NCBI RefSeq assembly: GCF_003946555.1
Contig: NZ_RHOO01000009.1
Location: 1-64,000, forward strand
Length of the DNA stretch: 64,000 bases
Direction: 5' to 3'
DNA from: Companilactobacillus hulinensis
Lineage (GTDB): Bacteria; Bacillota; Bacilli; Lactobacillales; Lactobacillaceae
Shown: piece by piece, positions 20,068 to 28,276 of the stretch
Layout of the letters: every line of letters begins with the position of its first letter
Position numbering within the stretch: the stretch's first letter is position 1
The notes under the pieces: generated by a model
Told to the model about the DNA's origin: nothing
Database searches by the model: none
The model's input: only the letters and a program-made list of their open reading frames with translations
Position numbers and translations under genes: made by a program

Positions 20068-20095
20068 AGTCATCCGTAATTGGATGACTTTTTTG
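20068..20095 (+). terminator. Intra-operon hairpin between brxC and pglX
   Basis: Stem AGTCATCC/GGATGACT with a 6-base loop and six T sits in the 52-bp gap between brxC and pglX. It looks like an intrinsic (partial) terminator that would lower pglX expression relative to brxABC. Confidence 0.65.
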
Positions 20096-20111
20096 TGAGA
20101 AAGGTAAGACG

Positions 20112-23100
20112 ATGGATAAAACAGCCATAAAGAAATTTGCGATTGAGTCTCGCAAAAAACTAATTAATGAAATTAAATTAAAAGCCGAAATATTAGGTAT
20201 CACTGCTGATGGTGTTAGTAATAAATTGGATATTTCGACACCAGAGGTTGAGTATTATATCGACGATACACATCCTATTACTGGTTCTGATATTAGTAAA
20301 AGACAGCAATTAGTTAAAGAATTGAGTAGAAGGACCAAGAAAAATGACTTTCCAACTGCTTTTAAAGATTTAGTAGAAGAAGTTGCTTATACTTGGTTCA
20401 ATCGAATTATTGCGATTAGATTCATGGAAGTTAATGACTATCTACCAAGTAGGACTAATGTATTATCAAGTACACAGAATCGTAATGAGCCTGATATTAT
20501 GATCGATCCACTGAGTATTGAAAGTGATTTAGGTGGGTTTAGCGAATCGGAAAAAGCATTGATTGAAAAAGCTAGCGACACATTGAATCCTAATGACATG
20601 GATGATTTGTATCATATGTTATTTATCAAACAAGCGAATGCTCTGAACAAGAATCTGCCATATCTATTCGAAAAAACTAATAATTATGCGGAATTATTGT
20701 TCACTCCAAACTATCATAATGGCGTGATTAAGCACTTAATCGATGATGTAAATGTTGATGATTTTGACGTTTCAAAAGGTGGACAAGTTGAGATTATTGG
20801 TTGGCTTTATCAGTATTACAATACAGAACCACATGATGAAGTCGTAAATATTTCTGGAGGTGCCGTTAAAAAAAGTGACATTCCAGCAGCTACTCAATTA
20901 TTTACAACTGATTGGGTTGTCCGTTATATGGTTGACAACTCATTAGGGAAGTATTGGTTGGAACGTCATCAAGATAGTGGTTTATCTGATAAATTAAAAT
21001 ACCTATTACCAGGTGATATAAAATTAATTAACGATAATGAAAATATTGAAGATATTAAAGTTATCGATAATGCTATGGGATCAGGACATATTCTTGTCTA
21101 TGCCTTCGATGTTCTAATGGATATCTATCTGGAAGAAGGTTATTCTGCCAGGGATGCTGCTGTTTTGATTTTAACCAAAAACTTATATGGTTTGGAAATT
21201 GATACACGTGCTTATCAACTCTCATACTTTGCTCTAATGATGAAAGTAAGACAGTACAATCGTCGAGCATTAAGGACTGAAGGATTGACTCCAAACGTAT
21301 ATGTATTTGAAGATACTGATGATATGCCTGATGAGTTGATTGACCAATTAACTGGAGAGACTGGCTCAGAATTAAAAGAAATTATTGATTTATATAGTAA
21401 TGCTCGTGAATTGGGATCAATCATTGATCTGCCAAATAAAGACTACGATTTTAAAGCAATTCGAGAATTACTAAATAGTTTACAAATGGACGCCTTAGAT
21501 GTCTTTGGAACAACTGATGCTCGTAATAAATTACTACGGATTTTAGATATTGTAGAAGTCATGTGTGCCAAATATGATATTGCAGTGACTAATCCACCGT
21601 ATATGAATAAATTTGATAAAGAATTAAAAAAATATGTTAAGAAACACTATCCAAATTATTCGGGAGATATGTTTTCAATTTTTATTTACAATAATATCAA
21701 TCTTGTTAAAGAAGGCGGATATTCCGCTTATATGACACCGTTCGTTTGGATGTTTATTAAACGCTATGAAGAACTAAGAAATTATATTGTAAATCACAAA
21801 GAGATATCTAGTTTGATTCAAATGGAGTATTCAGCTTTTGAGGAAGCTACTGTGCCAATTAATACATTTGTTTTGAAGAACTTTAAGAACGAAGAAAAGG
21901 GTACATATATCAAGCTTTCTGATTTTAAAGGCGGCATGGAAGTACAAAAAGATAAAGTGTTAGAGGCTATTTATAATACTGATGTCAACTACCTTTATCG
22001 AACTAACCAAGCGAACTTTAGTAAAATTCCGGGAATGCCAATTGCTTATTGGGCTAGCGCAAATTTGCTTCACGATTTTGAAATCGGTACTCGTATGGAT
22101 AAAATTGTAGATCCTAGGCAGGGACTTGCCACTGCTGACAATAATAGATTTCTGCGTCAATGGTTTGAAGTAAATAATTCAAAGATAAGTTATCATTCGA
22201 AATCCATAGCTGATTCGCTCTTATCGGGCAAAAAATGGTTTCCTTTAAATAAAGGTGGATCATACAGAAAATGGTATGGTAATTACGATTATGTGGTTAA
22301 TTGGGAAAATGATGGAATGGAGATCAAGAATTTTAAAGATAGCAGCGGAAAGGTACGATCAAGACCACAAAATACAAATTATTACTTTCGTGAAGCAATA
22401 ACTTGGTCGGATATTACAAGTGGTGGATTCAGTATGAGATATCGAGAATTCGGAAGTATTCACAATAATGTTGGAATGTCTGCATTTTCAACCCATGAAA
22501 ACCTATTAATTATATTAGGGCTTATGAATACTCCTATTGGTAATGATCTTTTTAAATTATTAAATCCAACTATTCATTTAGAAATAGGTGACTTTAAAAA
22601 CTTTCCAGTTATTGAATCTCCATTTAAGACAAAGGATATTCCTACAAAAGTAAAACATTTAATTAGTATTTCAAAATTGGATTGGGACGCACAAGAAGTA
22701 TCATGGAATTTCTGTAAAAATAACTTGATTAATAATAATATAAAAGCAATAGAATCTTCAGTTATCGCTGAAAACAAACGAATTACTGAAGCACGTGAAG
22801 AGATGGCGTCAATTGAAACAGGGCTGAATAAGGAATTCATAAATTTATATAAATTAGATGATGAATTAGATTATCACGTTGATCCTGATGAGGTTACCCT
22901 TGTGAATATCGATATTACTCGTGATATTAAGGGACTTTTGTCATACTTTGTTGGTCTTGTGTTTGGTAGATATTCATTGGATAAGGATGGGCTAATTTAT
23001 TCAGGTGATAACTGGCATGATTCCAATTATGTAAGTTTCAAACCAAATAAGGATAATATTATTTTACTGAATGATGATAAATATTTTGATGATGATCGAG

Positions 23101-23645
23101 ATATAATAAATAGACTTAAAGAATTCTTGTCTGTTGCTTTTGATGAGAATACGGTAAAAGAAAATATGGAATATATTGCTTCGATAGTGGGAAAGAAAGC
23201 AGATACTCCTGAAGATTCCATTAGAAAATATTTCGTAGAGGAATTTTTTAAGGATCACAAACAAATGTATAAGAAACGTCCCATTTACTGGGAATTGTCG
23301 AGTGGTAAAAATGATGGATTTAAAGCATTAATCTATCTCCATAGATATGACGAAGATGAGTTTGCAATGGTTAGAACAGATTATATACATCCATTACAAG
23401 GAGTTTATGAATTACGACTTAATCAACTTCAAAAATTAATAGATGTAGAAGAGTCCATCAAAACTAAAAAACAACTTGATAAATCTATTAAGCATCTAAG
23501 TAAACAACTGGATGAAATCAAGAAATATGACATCGTAATGCAACATGTGGCTAATCAGAAAATATCATTAGACTTAGATGATGGTGTATTAGCTAATTTT
23601 GATAAAATTCAGTCAATTGAAAGTGTATTTTCTAAGATAAAATAA
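20112..23645 (+). CDS. pglX: BREX adenine-specific DNA methyltransferase PglX (expressed allele)
   Basis: The 1177-residue PglX provides both the BREX methylation mark and target recognition. The SAM-binding motif NAMGSGHILVYAF is at about residues 320-332, and the N6-adenine catalytic motif NPPY is at about 494. The target-recognition region spans roughly residues 630-890. A C-terminal domain (about 890-1177) completes the protein. Four blocks in the recognition region (22003-22080, 22155-22316, 22377-22425, 22747-22777) are repeated in inverted orientation in a silent copy at 24881-25655, in the same reading frame, with a recombinase between. The recognition region is therefore exchangeable. 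RBS GAAAGG lies before ATG 20112. Confidence 0.93.
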   Translation: MDKTAIKKFAIESRKKLINEIKLKAEILGITADGVSNKLDISTPEVEYYIDDTHPITGSDISKRQQLVKELSRRTKKNDFPTAFKDLVEEVAYTWFNRIIAIRFMEVNDYLPSRTNVLSSTQNRNEPDIMIDPLSIESDLGGFSESEKALIEKASDTLNPNDMDDLYHMLFIKQANALNKNLPYLFEKTNNYAELLFTPNYHNGVIKHLIDDVNVDDFDVSKGGQVEIIGWLYQYYNTEPHDEVVNISGGAVKKSDIPAATQLFTTDWVVRYMVDNSLGKYWLERHQDSGLSDKLKYLLPGDIKLINDNENIEDIKVIDNAMGSGHILVYAFDVLMDIYLEEGYSARDAAVLILTKNLYGLEIDTRAYQLSYFALMMKVRQYNRRALRTEGLTPNVYVFEDTDDMPDELIDQLTGETGSELKEIIDLYSNARELGSIIDLPNKDYDFKAIRELLNSLQMDALDVFGTTDARNKLLRILDIVEVMCAKYDIAVTNPPYMNKFDKELKKYVKKHYPNYSGDMFSIFIYNNINLVKEGGYSAYMTPFVWMFIKRYEELRNYIVNHKEISSLIQMEYSAFEEATVPINTFVLKNFKNEEKGTYIKLSDFKGGMEVQKDKVLEAIYNTDVNYLYRTNQANFSKIPGMPIAYWASANLLHDFEIGTRMDKIVDPRQGLATADNNRFLRQWFEVNNSKISYHSKSIADSLLSGKKWFPLNKGGSYRKWYGNYDYVVNWENDGMEIKNFKDSSGKVRSRPQNTNYYFREAITWSDITSGGFSMRYREFGSIHNNVGMSAFSTHENLLIILGLMNTPIGNDLFKLLNPTIHLEIGDFKNFPVIESPFKTKDIPTKVKHLISISKLDWDAQEVSWNFCKNNLINNNIKAIESSVIAENKRITEAREEMASIETGLNKEFINLYKLDDELDYHVDPDEVTLVNIDITRDIKGLLSYFVGLVFGRYSLDKDGLIYSGDNWHDSNYVSFKPNKDNIILLNDDKYFDDDRDIINRLKEFLSVAFDENTVKENMEYIASIVGKKADTPEDSIRKYFVEEFFKDHKQMYKKRPIYWELSSGKNDGFKALIYLHRYDEDEFAMVRTDYIHPLQGVYELRLNQLQKLIDVEESIKTKKQLDKSIKHLSKQLDEIKKYDIVMQHVANQKISLDLDDGVLANFDKIQSIESVFSKIK
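22003..22080 (+). repeat. Inverted repeat block 1 (pglX arm), 78 bp
   Basis: Identical over 78 bp to the reverse complement of 25578-25655. It encodes NQANFSKIPGMPIAYWAS and following residues in both copies in the same frame, and marks the 5' border of the exchangeable region. Confidence 0.95.
22155..22316 (+). repeat. Inverted repeat block 2 (pglX arm), 162 bp
   Basis: Identical over 162 bp to the reverse complement of 25342-25503, in frame. It is the longest perfect block and the most likely place for homologous crossover. Confidence 0.95.
22377..22425 (+). repeat. Inverted repeat block 3 (pglX arm), 49 bp
   Basis: Matches the reverse complement of 25233-25281 with two mismatches, and encodes YYFREAITWSDITSG in both alleles. 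Confidence 0.9.
22747..22777 (+). repeat. Inverted repeat block 4 (pglX arm), 31 bp
   Basis: Identical over 31 bp to the reverse complement of 24881-24911, encoding IESSVIAEN. It is the 3' border of shared sequence; beyond it the silent copy loses homology to pglX. Confidence 0.93.
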
Positions 23646-23652
23646 CTAAAAA

Positions 23653-23682
23653 ATCTCATTTCATTTTACAGAAATGAGATTG
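23653..23682. terminator. Hairpin between convergent pglX and recombinase
   Basis: Perfect 11-bp stem (AATCTCATTTC with GAAATGAGATT) between the pglX stop and the recombinase stop. It could act for both strands, though T-runs are weak. Confidence 0.6.
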
Positions 23683-23703
23683 AGGTGCCAAAAAATGTGC
23701 CAA

Positions 23704-24795
23704 CTATTCTAATGCTTTATCTATAACTTTTTTGATGATATCTTCGTCCTTTTCTTCTAGTTCTTTGATTATATGTAGGTAAGTTGATTGTGTTGTTGTT
23801 ATATTACTGTGTCCCAATCTCTTGGAAACGGATAATACTGTTACCCCTTGATATAACAGTATTGAAGCATGAGTATGTCTCAATCCGTGGAAAGTTATTC
23901 GTGGTAAATTCAAGTAATTAAGCTTTTTTGTTAAGTATTTATTTATTTCAGCACTTACATAAGTCCTTCCTGAATCATTCATGAATAAAGTAGTGTTGGA
24001 TTCATTTGTGAAACCATCTATGTATATTTTTAGAAATCGACTACTGTGAGCATCAATGGGAATTACTCTCATTGATGTTTTTGTTTTGGTTTTTTTAAAA
24101 CCAGTTCCGTACTTATAGTCCCATGTTTTATTAACATTTATTTCATTATTACTTAAGTCTATGTCTTTTATAGTAAGTCCCAAAACCTCACCATAGCGCA
24201 TACCAGTTACTGCAGCTATATAAATAATTACATCGCTAGAACAATGTGGATCTAGATTTTTGATAAGCATTTTCCATTGATCGTAATTCAATGAAATCTT
24301 AGATTTTTTTAAGTGGTCGTTTCCTTTTATTACTACTTTTCTTGTAAAATCTAGAACTATTATTTGTTCGTCCAATGCATCGAGAATGCTTGCCCTGATT
24401 TGTTTATGGAAACATGAAACAGTTCTTTTAGCATGTTTCAGAGCAAATAGATTCATTCTTTCTTGGTATGTTCGCCTAGATATATCCTTTAATTTCAAAT
24501 TCCCGAATATTTCATGTATGTGATTTGATGTATTCAAATATTTATCATAGGTTATTTTGCTTACAACACCCTTTTTATAAACTGTTATCCAACGGGCAAA
24601 ATATGCGTCGAGTGTTTCACTGCTAGATCTTACGGTATGTAATAGTGGGTGGTCTATTTGGATCTTATTTGCCGCAGTTATTGCTTCAGATTTAAGATTG
24701 AAACCTGATTGCCTTAATTTCTTGTATTTCCCATCAATATCTTTGTATGAAATTTCATATTGCCATGAACTTCCTCTTTTTCGATAGCTAACCAT
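23704..24795 (-). CDS. Tyrosine recombinase/integrase inside the BREX operon
   Basis: This 363-residue phage-type integrase has an N-terminal arm-binding (AP2-like) part, a core-binding SAM-like domain (about 65-155) and a catalytic domain. Catalytic residues are visible: Arg in GMRYGEVLGL (about 200), the HxxR box HGLRHTHASILL (about 300), the second His in RLGHSNITTT and the Tyr in STYLH (about 340). It lies on the opposite strand to the BREX genes, between pglX and an inverted partial pglX, which is where a dedicated invertase for pglX phase variation would sit. BREX loci of other lactobacilli have such a recombinase beside pglX. No phage genes surround it, so it is not a prophage remnant in any visible sense. 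Confidence 0.9.
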   Translation of the reverse strand: MVSYRKRGSSWQYEISYKDIDGKYKKLRQSGFNLKSEAITAANKIQIDHPLLHTVRSSSETLDAYFARWITVYKKGVVSKITYDKYLNTSNHIHEIFGNLKLKDISRRTYQERMNLFALKHAKRTVSCFHKQIRASILDALDEQIIVLDFTRKVVIKGNDHLKKSKISLNYDQWKMLIKNLDPHCSSDVIIYIAAVTGMRYGEVLGLTIKDIDLSNNEINVNKTWDYKYGTGFKKTKTKTSMRVIPIDAHSSRFLKIYIDGFTNESNTTLFMNDSGRTYVSAEINKYLTKKLNYLNLPRITFHGLRHTHASILLYQGVTVLSVSKRLGHSNITTTQSTYLHIIKELEEKDEDIIKKVIDKALE

Positions 24796-24880
24796 TATTT
24801 AAATCCTTCCGTTTGAATAATTTGGCACATATTTGTTACAAATTATATATGGAGGGCCTCTAAATGTGAAAAATAATATA

Positions 24881-24911
24881 TTGTTTTCAGCGATAACTGA
24901 AGATTCTATTG
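24881..24911 (-). repeat. Inverted repeat block 4 (cassette arm)
   Basis: Perfect partner of 22747-22777. Confidence 0.93.
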
Positions 24912-25232
24912 TACTTAATTTGTTTCTTATCAAGTCGTTTTCACAAAAATTCCATGATATCTCTTGTGAGTCCCAATCAATTTTGGCAATTTCAATTGCC
25001 CTTTTGACAGTACTATCAATGTTCAATAAATCAGATTTAAGTACTGGGAATTGTGCAAAGTTTCCTGTTTTTAAATGTATTGTTGGATTAATTATTTTAA
25101 GAACATAATTTGAAACTTTTGAATTCATCAGTCCCAGAATATATATTAAATTACTTTGCTCAGGAATGTCGAATGCTGACATTCCTGAAGTTTCATGTAT
25201 ACTACCATTTTTTCTGTATCTTATACTAAAAT

Positions 25233-25281
25233 CACCACTTGTAATATCTGACCAAGTTATCGCTTCACGAAAGTAATAATT
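25233..25281 (-). repeat. Inverted repeat block 3 (cassette arm)
   Basis: Partner of 22377-22425, two mismatches. Confidence 0.9.
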
Positions 25282-25341
25282 AGGATTTCGAATAACTGAT
25301 CTTTGTTTACCGTTTGGCCAGCAAAAGTGCTTCATTTCGTA

Positions 25342-25503
25342 TCCATCATTTTCCCAATTAACCACATAATCGTAATTACCATACCATTTTCTGTATGATC
25401 CACCTTTATTTAAAGGAAACCATTTTTTGCCCGATAAGAGCGAATCAGCTATGGATTTCGAATGATAACTTATCTTTGAATTATTTACTTCAAACCATTG
25501 ACG
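25342..25503 (-). repeat. Inverted repeat block 2 (cassette arm)
   Basis: Perfect 162-bp partner of 22155-22316. Confidence 0.95.
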
Positions 25504-25577
25504 TAGAAATTTATTGTTATCTCCCGTTTGTAAACCTACTTTAGGACTTACTATAGAATCCATTTTCATACCTTCTA

Positions 25578-25655
25578 CAAAATCGTGAAGCAAATTTGCG
25601 CTAGCCCAATAAGCAATTGGCATTCCCGGAATTTTACTAAAGTTCGCTTGGTTAG
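25578..25655 (-). repeat. Inverted repeat block 1 (cassette arm)
   Basis: Perfect 78-bp partner of 22003-22080. It ends 77 bp before the pglZ start. Confidence 0.95.
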
Positions 25656-25692
25656 AGGAATAAGATACAGGTATAAAAAGGTTTGTTTCGGT

Positions 25693-25698
25693 TATAAT
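25693..25698 (+). promoter_or_regulatory. Putative -10 box for pglZ-brxL
   Basis: TATAAT lies 35 bases before the pglZ ATG, in the only DNA between the cassette and pglZ. A separate promoter here would keep pglZ and brxL expressed whichever way the upstream segment is turned. The -35 is poor. Confidence 0.4.
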
Positions 25699-25732
25699 AT
25701 AAATAGCTATTTTATTGAAAAGGGGCACAAGT

Positions 25733-28261
25733 ATGGCTGATGTGGATATTAATCAAGTTGTAGTGACGCTAAAGGATAAGTTTTCCGGAAACAATCAATT
25801 TATTTTCTGGTTTGATGATGACGGTGAGTTTTCTGATAGCATTGACGACATAAGTTCTGCCTTGGATGGGATTGCTCAGGTAAGAGTTATGGAGCCGGGT
25901 CAACAGGTTAAAACAAAACTCGATCTATTAGATTTAGATAATAGACAGAAGGTCTTAGTTTATGCTCCATATCCACAACCAGATTTGGAGCAAAATCACC
26001 TCAAGGATATGATTTCGTATTCTGAGTCGTTCAAAGCTGATGCCATCGAAATTCTACGTAAGGATCTTAACTTGCCGAACAATTTGCGTGGTTTCTTAAG
26101 AGATCACAAATCATTTTTCGGGAGTAAGGAACGACAAAAACAATTTCTAAAGTATGACTTAGATAGTTATCAAACTAAACCTGAATTAGCAATTATGGCC
26201 TCGATCGTAAGGTCTAAAAAAACAATTATTTCATTCTTTGATATTCTTCAGGAAGTACTAATCAATTCGTTAAATGAAAACAAATATCTCCCAGAATTTG
26301 AAAAATACGGTGTATTAGAAGATTTTTGGAGTAATGTTTCAGAACAGTTTGGATACAGTGATGATAGTCCACAAATAATTAAGCTTGCTGCAGGATTATA
26401 TTTGACCATGTCTTTTCAACAAATGGAATTGGCCGTACCAACCAAATATAAAGAGTACGATTTGAGCTTAAGGTGGGCCAATGTTCAGACATTTATGCAA
26501 CAATTTAGTGATTTGTATCATGATGAAGATAACGATGAATTTGCTAAGATAGCTGCAAACGTTTGGACTCTGATTAATGGTGATTCTGTATTTGATCGTA
26601 TTAAGATTGATGACTTAGAGAAGTCTGATGTCTTTGAACAGTTTGATCAGAAAATCTTGTTATGGATCCAAGATAGATTGAAGTTAGAAGATTTAAATGC
26701 AGAAATAAATGGTTTGGATATCGGGAAAGTATCTAAACAACGCAGCAATATGCATTATGGACATAAATATATGTTGCTATATCATATGATGCGCAAGGCC
26801 TGGTACTTGGTACAACGTGACAAAAATATGCCTTCCACTTCATTGGACGGTATGATTAATGATTATGTTAATAACGATGGGTATAAAGAGGATACGGATT
26901 ATCGTAAATTCATTTATTCTTATCAAATGGCAAATATGCCCGAGAACTTTAATGATACAAAGAATTTGGTTGAGAATATTTATATCAATGACTATTTGAA
27001 TAAGTATATTAATGCTTGGAATGATAAATTTGATTATTCTGAAGTTAATTCTCATCAATTACAACGTAATTTCTATAAGAACCATATTGAACCAGAAACA
27101 AATCGTGTTGTTGTAATTATTTCGGATGCGTTCAGATTTGAAGCTGCTAAAGATTTACAAAAGCAATTGAGTCGTGATGATCAAATTATTAGTCAGACCA
27201 TGGATTATATGATTACTGGATTACCTTCAGTCACTTATATGGGGATGCCATCGCTATTACCAAATGATAAGCTAGATTTTGAAGACAAAAAATTATTGGT
27301 CGATGGCAATGAAGCTGTAAATTTAAATATGCGTGATCAAATTTTACGTAATAGGAATGAAAAGAGTGCAGCTTATCAGTTTGATGATTTAAAGGGTGCG
27401 TCGACTAAGGAAATTAAAGAAAAAATTGCAGGTAAAGAAGTCATTTATATTTATCATAATCAGATTGATGCCATTTCGGATAATAAAAAAACTGAGGATG
27501 ATACCTTTAAGGCTACTAGTGATGCAATTAATGAGATACGAAGATTGATAACTAGATTACGTACTAGCAATGTTGCTCACATTATCGTTACCGCTGATCA
27601 CGGATATATTTATCGTGATGATAAGGTGGTTTCGGGAGATAAAATTGAAATTCCGACATCAGCCGATGAAATTAAGTCCCAAAGATATTTGATAACTGAT
27701 CGTGAAATAGATGAACTTGGTGTTGGTAGGCAGAAAATGTCTGATGTTTTGAATAATGATGATAGTCGTTATATTTATTATCCTAAAGCAGAAAATATTT
27801 TTAAATCCTCGGGATCGTTCAATTATGTTCACGGGGGATCTTCTATGCAAGAAATGATTGTGCCTGTGCTAGATGTTAAAACCACCACAAGTAGATCGGC
27901 TGCACATGATGTGGAGCTGCGGTTAACCAATACAACCAACAGGATCACATCTCTCGAGGTTCCAATTAATCTCAATCAGGTTGAAGCGATAAGTTCGACA
28001 ATTAATCCTGTAGAATATCGAATTTACTTTGAAGATGAAGATGGACAAGCTATCTCTGGTCCAGTTTCAGTTAATGCCAATATTAGTTCGAAAGATGTTA
28101 AGGATAGGTTTATAAAAATCCGTGTTACTTTAGCAGATCAAAAATATGATAAGTCAAAGAAATATTACCTAGTCATTGAAAATACGAATAATAATACTAG
28201 AAATAAGATTGAATACATTATGGATATTGCAATCCAAGGTGGTTTTGGATTCGATATCTGA
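25733..28261 (+). CDS. pglZ: BREX alkaline-phosphatase-superfamily protein PglZ
   Basis: The 842-residue PglZ is the defining BREX protein, with a PglZ/alkaline phosphatase-like metallohydrolase domain in its second half. Metal-binding motifs are visible: VVVIISDAFRFEAAKDL (about residues 457-473) and VTADHGYIYRDD (about 619-630). The N-terminal half is helical and specific to PglZ. I start at ATG 25733, preceded by AGGGGC. An in-frame TTG at 25715 has no better support. brxL follows after 15 bp. It is needed for BREX phage exclusion; its biochemical substrate is not settled. Confidence 0.92.
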   Translation: MADVDINQVVVTLKDKFSGNNQFIFWFDDDGEFSDSIDDISSALDGIAQVRVMEPGQQVKTKLDLLDLDNRQKVLVYAPYPQPDLEQNHLKDMISYSESFKADAIEILRKDLNLPNNLRGFLRDHKSFFGSKERQKQFLKYDLDSYQTKPELAIMASIVRSKKTIISFFDILQEVLINSLNENKYLPEFEKYGVLEDFWSNVSEQFGYSDDSPQIIKLAAGLYLTMSFQQMELAVPTKYKEYDLSLRWANVQTFMQQFSDLYHDEDNDEFAKIAANVWTLINGDSVFDRIKIDDLEKSDVFEQFDQKILLWIQDRLKLEDLNAEINGLDIGKVSKQRSNMHYGHKYMLLYHMMRKAWYLVQRDKNMPSTSLDGMINDYVNNDGYKEDTDYRKFIYSYQMANMPENFNDTKNLVENIYINDYLNKYINAWNDKFDYSEVNSHQLQRNFYKNHIEPETNRVVVIISDAFRFEAAKDLQKQLSRDDQIISQTMDYMITGLPSVTYMGMPSLLPNDKLDFEDKKLLVDGNEAVNLNMRDQILRNRNEKSAAYQFDDLKGASTKEIKEKIAGKEVIYIYHNQIDAISDNKKTEDDTFKATSDAINEIRRLITRLRTSNVAHIIVTADHGYIYRDDKVVSGDKIEIPTSADEIKSQRYLITDREIDELGVGRQKMSDVLNNDDSRYIYYPKAENIFKSSGSFNYVHGGSSMQEMIVPVLDVKTTTSRSAAHDVELRLTNTTNRITSLEVPINLNQVEAISSTINPVEYRIYFEDEDGQAISGPVSVNANISSKDVKDRFIKIRVTLADQKYDKSKKYYLVIENTNNNTRNKIEYIMDIAIQGGFGFDI

Positions 28262-28276
28262 TCGGATGGAGAACAC

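Larger units (their letters stand above)
24881..25655 (-). pseudogene. Silent inverted pglX target-recognition cassette
   Basis: Read on the minus strand, this encodes about 258 residues homologous to the recognition region of PglX (about residues 631-889), with no N-terminal methyltransferase domain, no C-terminal domain and no credible start. Four blocks match pglX almost exactly. Between them the protein differs: for example VEGMKMDSIVSPKVGLQTG replaces EIGTRMDKIVDPRQGLATA. The open frame runs on to 24799 beyond the homology and upstream to 25728, but those extensions share nothing with PglX. It is a stored alternative specificity rather than an independent gene. Confidence 0.92.

Noticed and set aside
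23704-24795. Prophage or integrative element carrying the BREX genes
   Set aside because: Only the recombinase is present; no phage, relaxase or clear att repeats frame the island, and its place between inverted pglX parts explains it better.
25656-25728. N-terminal extension of the inverted partial pglX as a real gene start
   Set aside because: The segment overlaps the pglZ leader, has no homology to PglX and no ribosome binding site; homology starts exactly at the repeat edge 25655.
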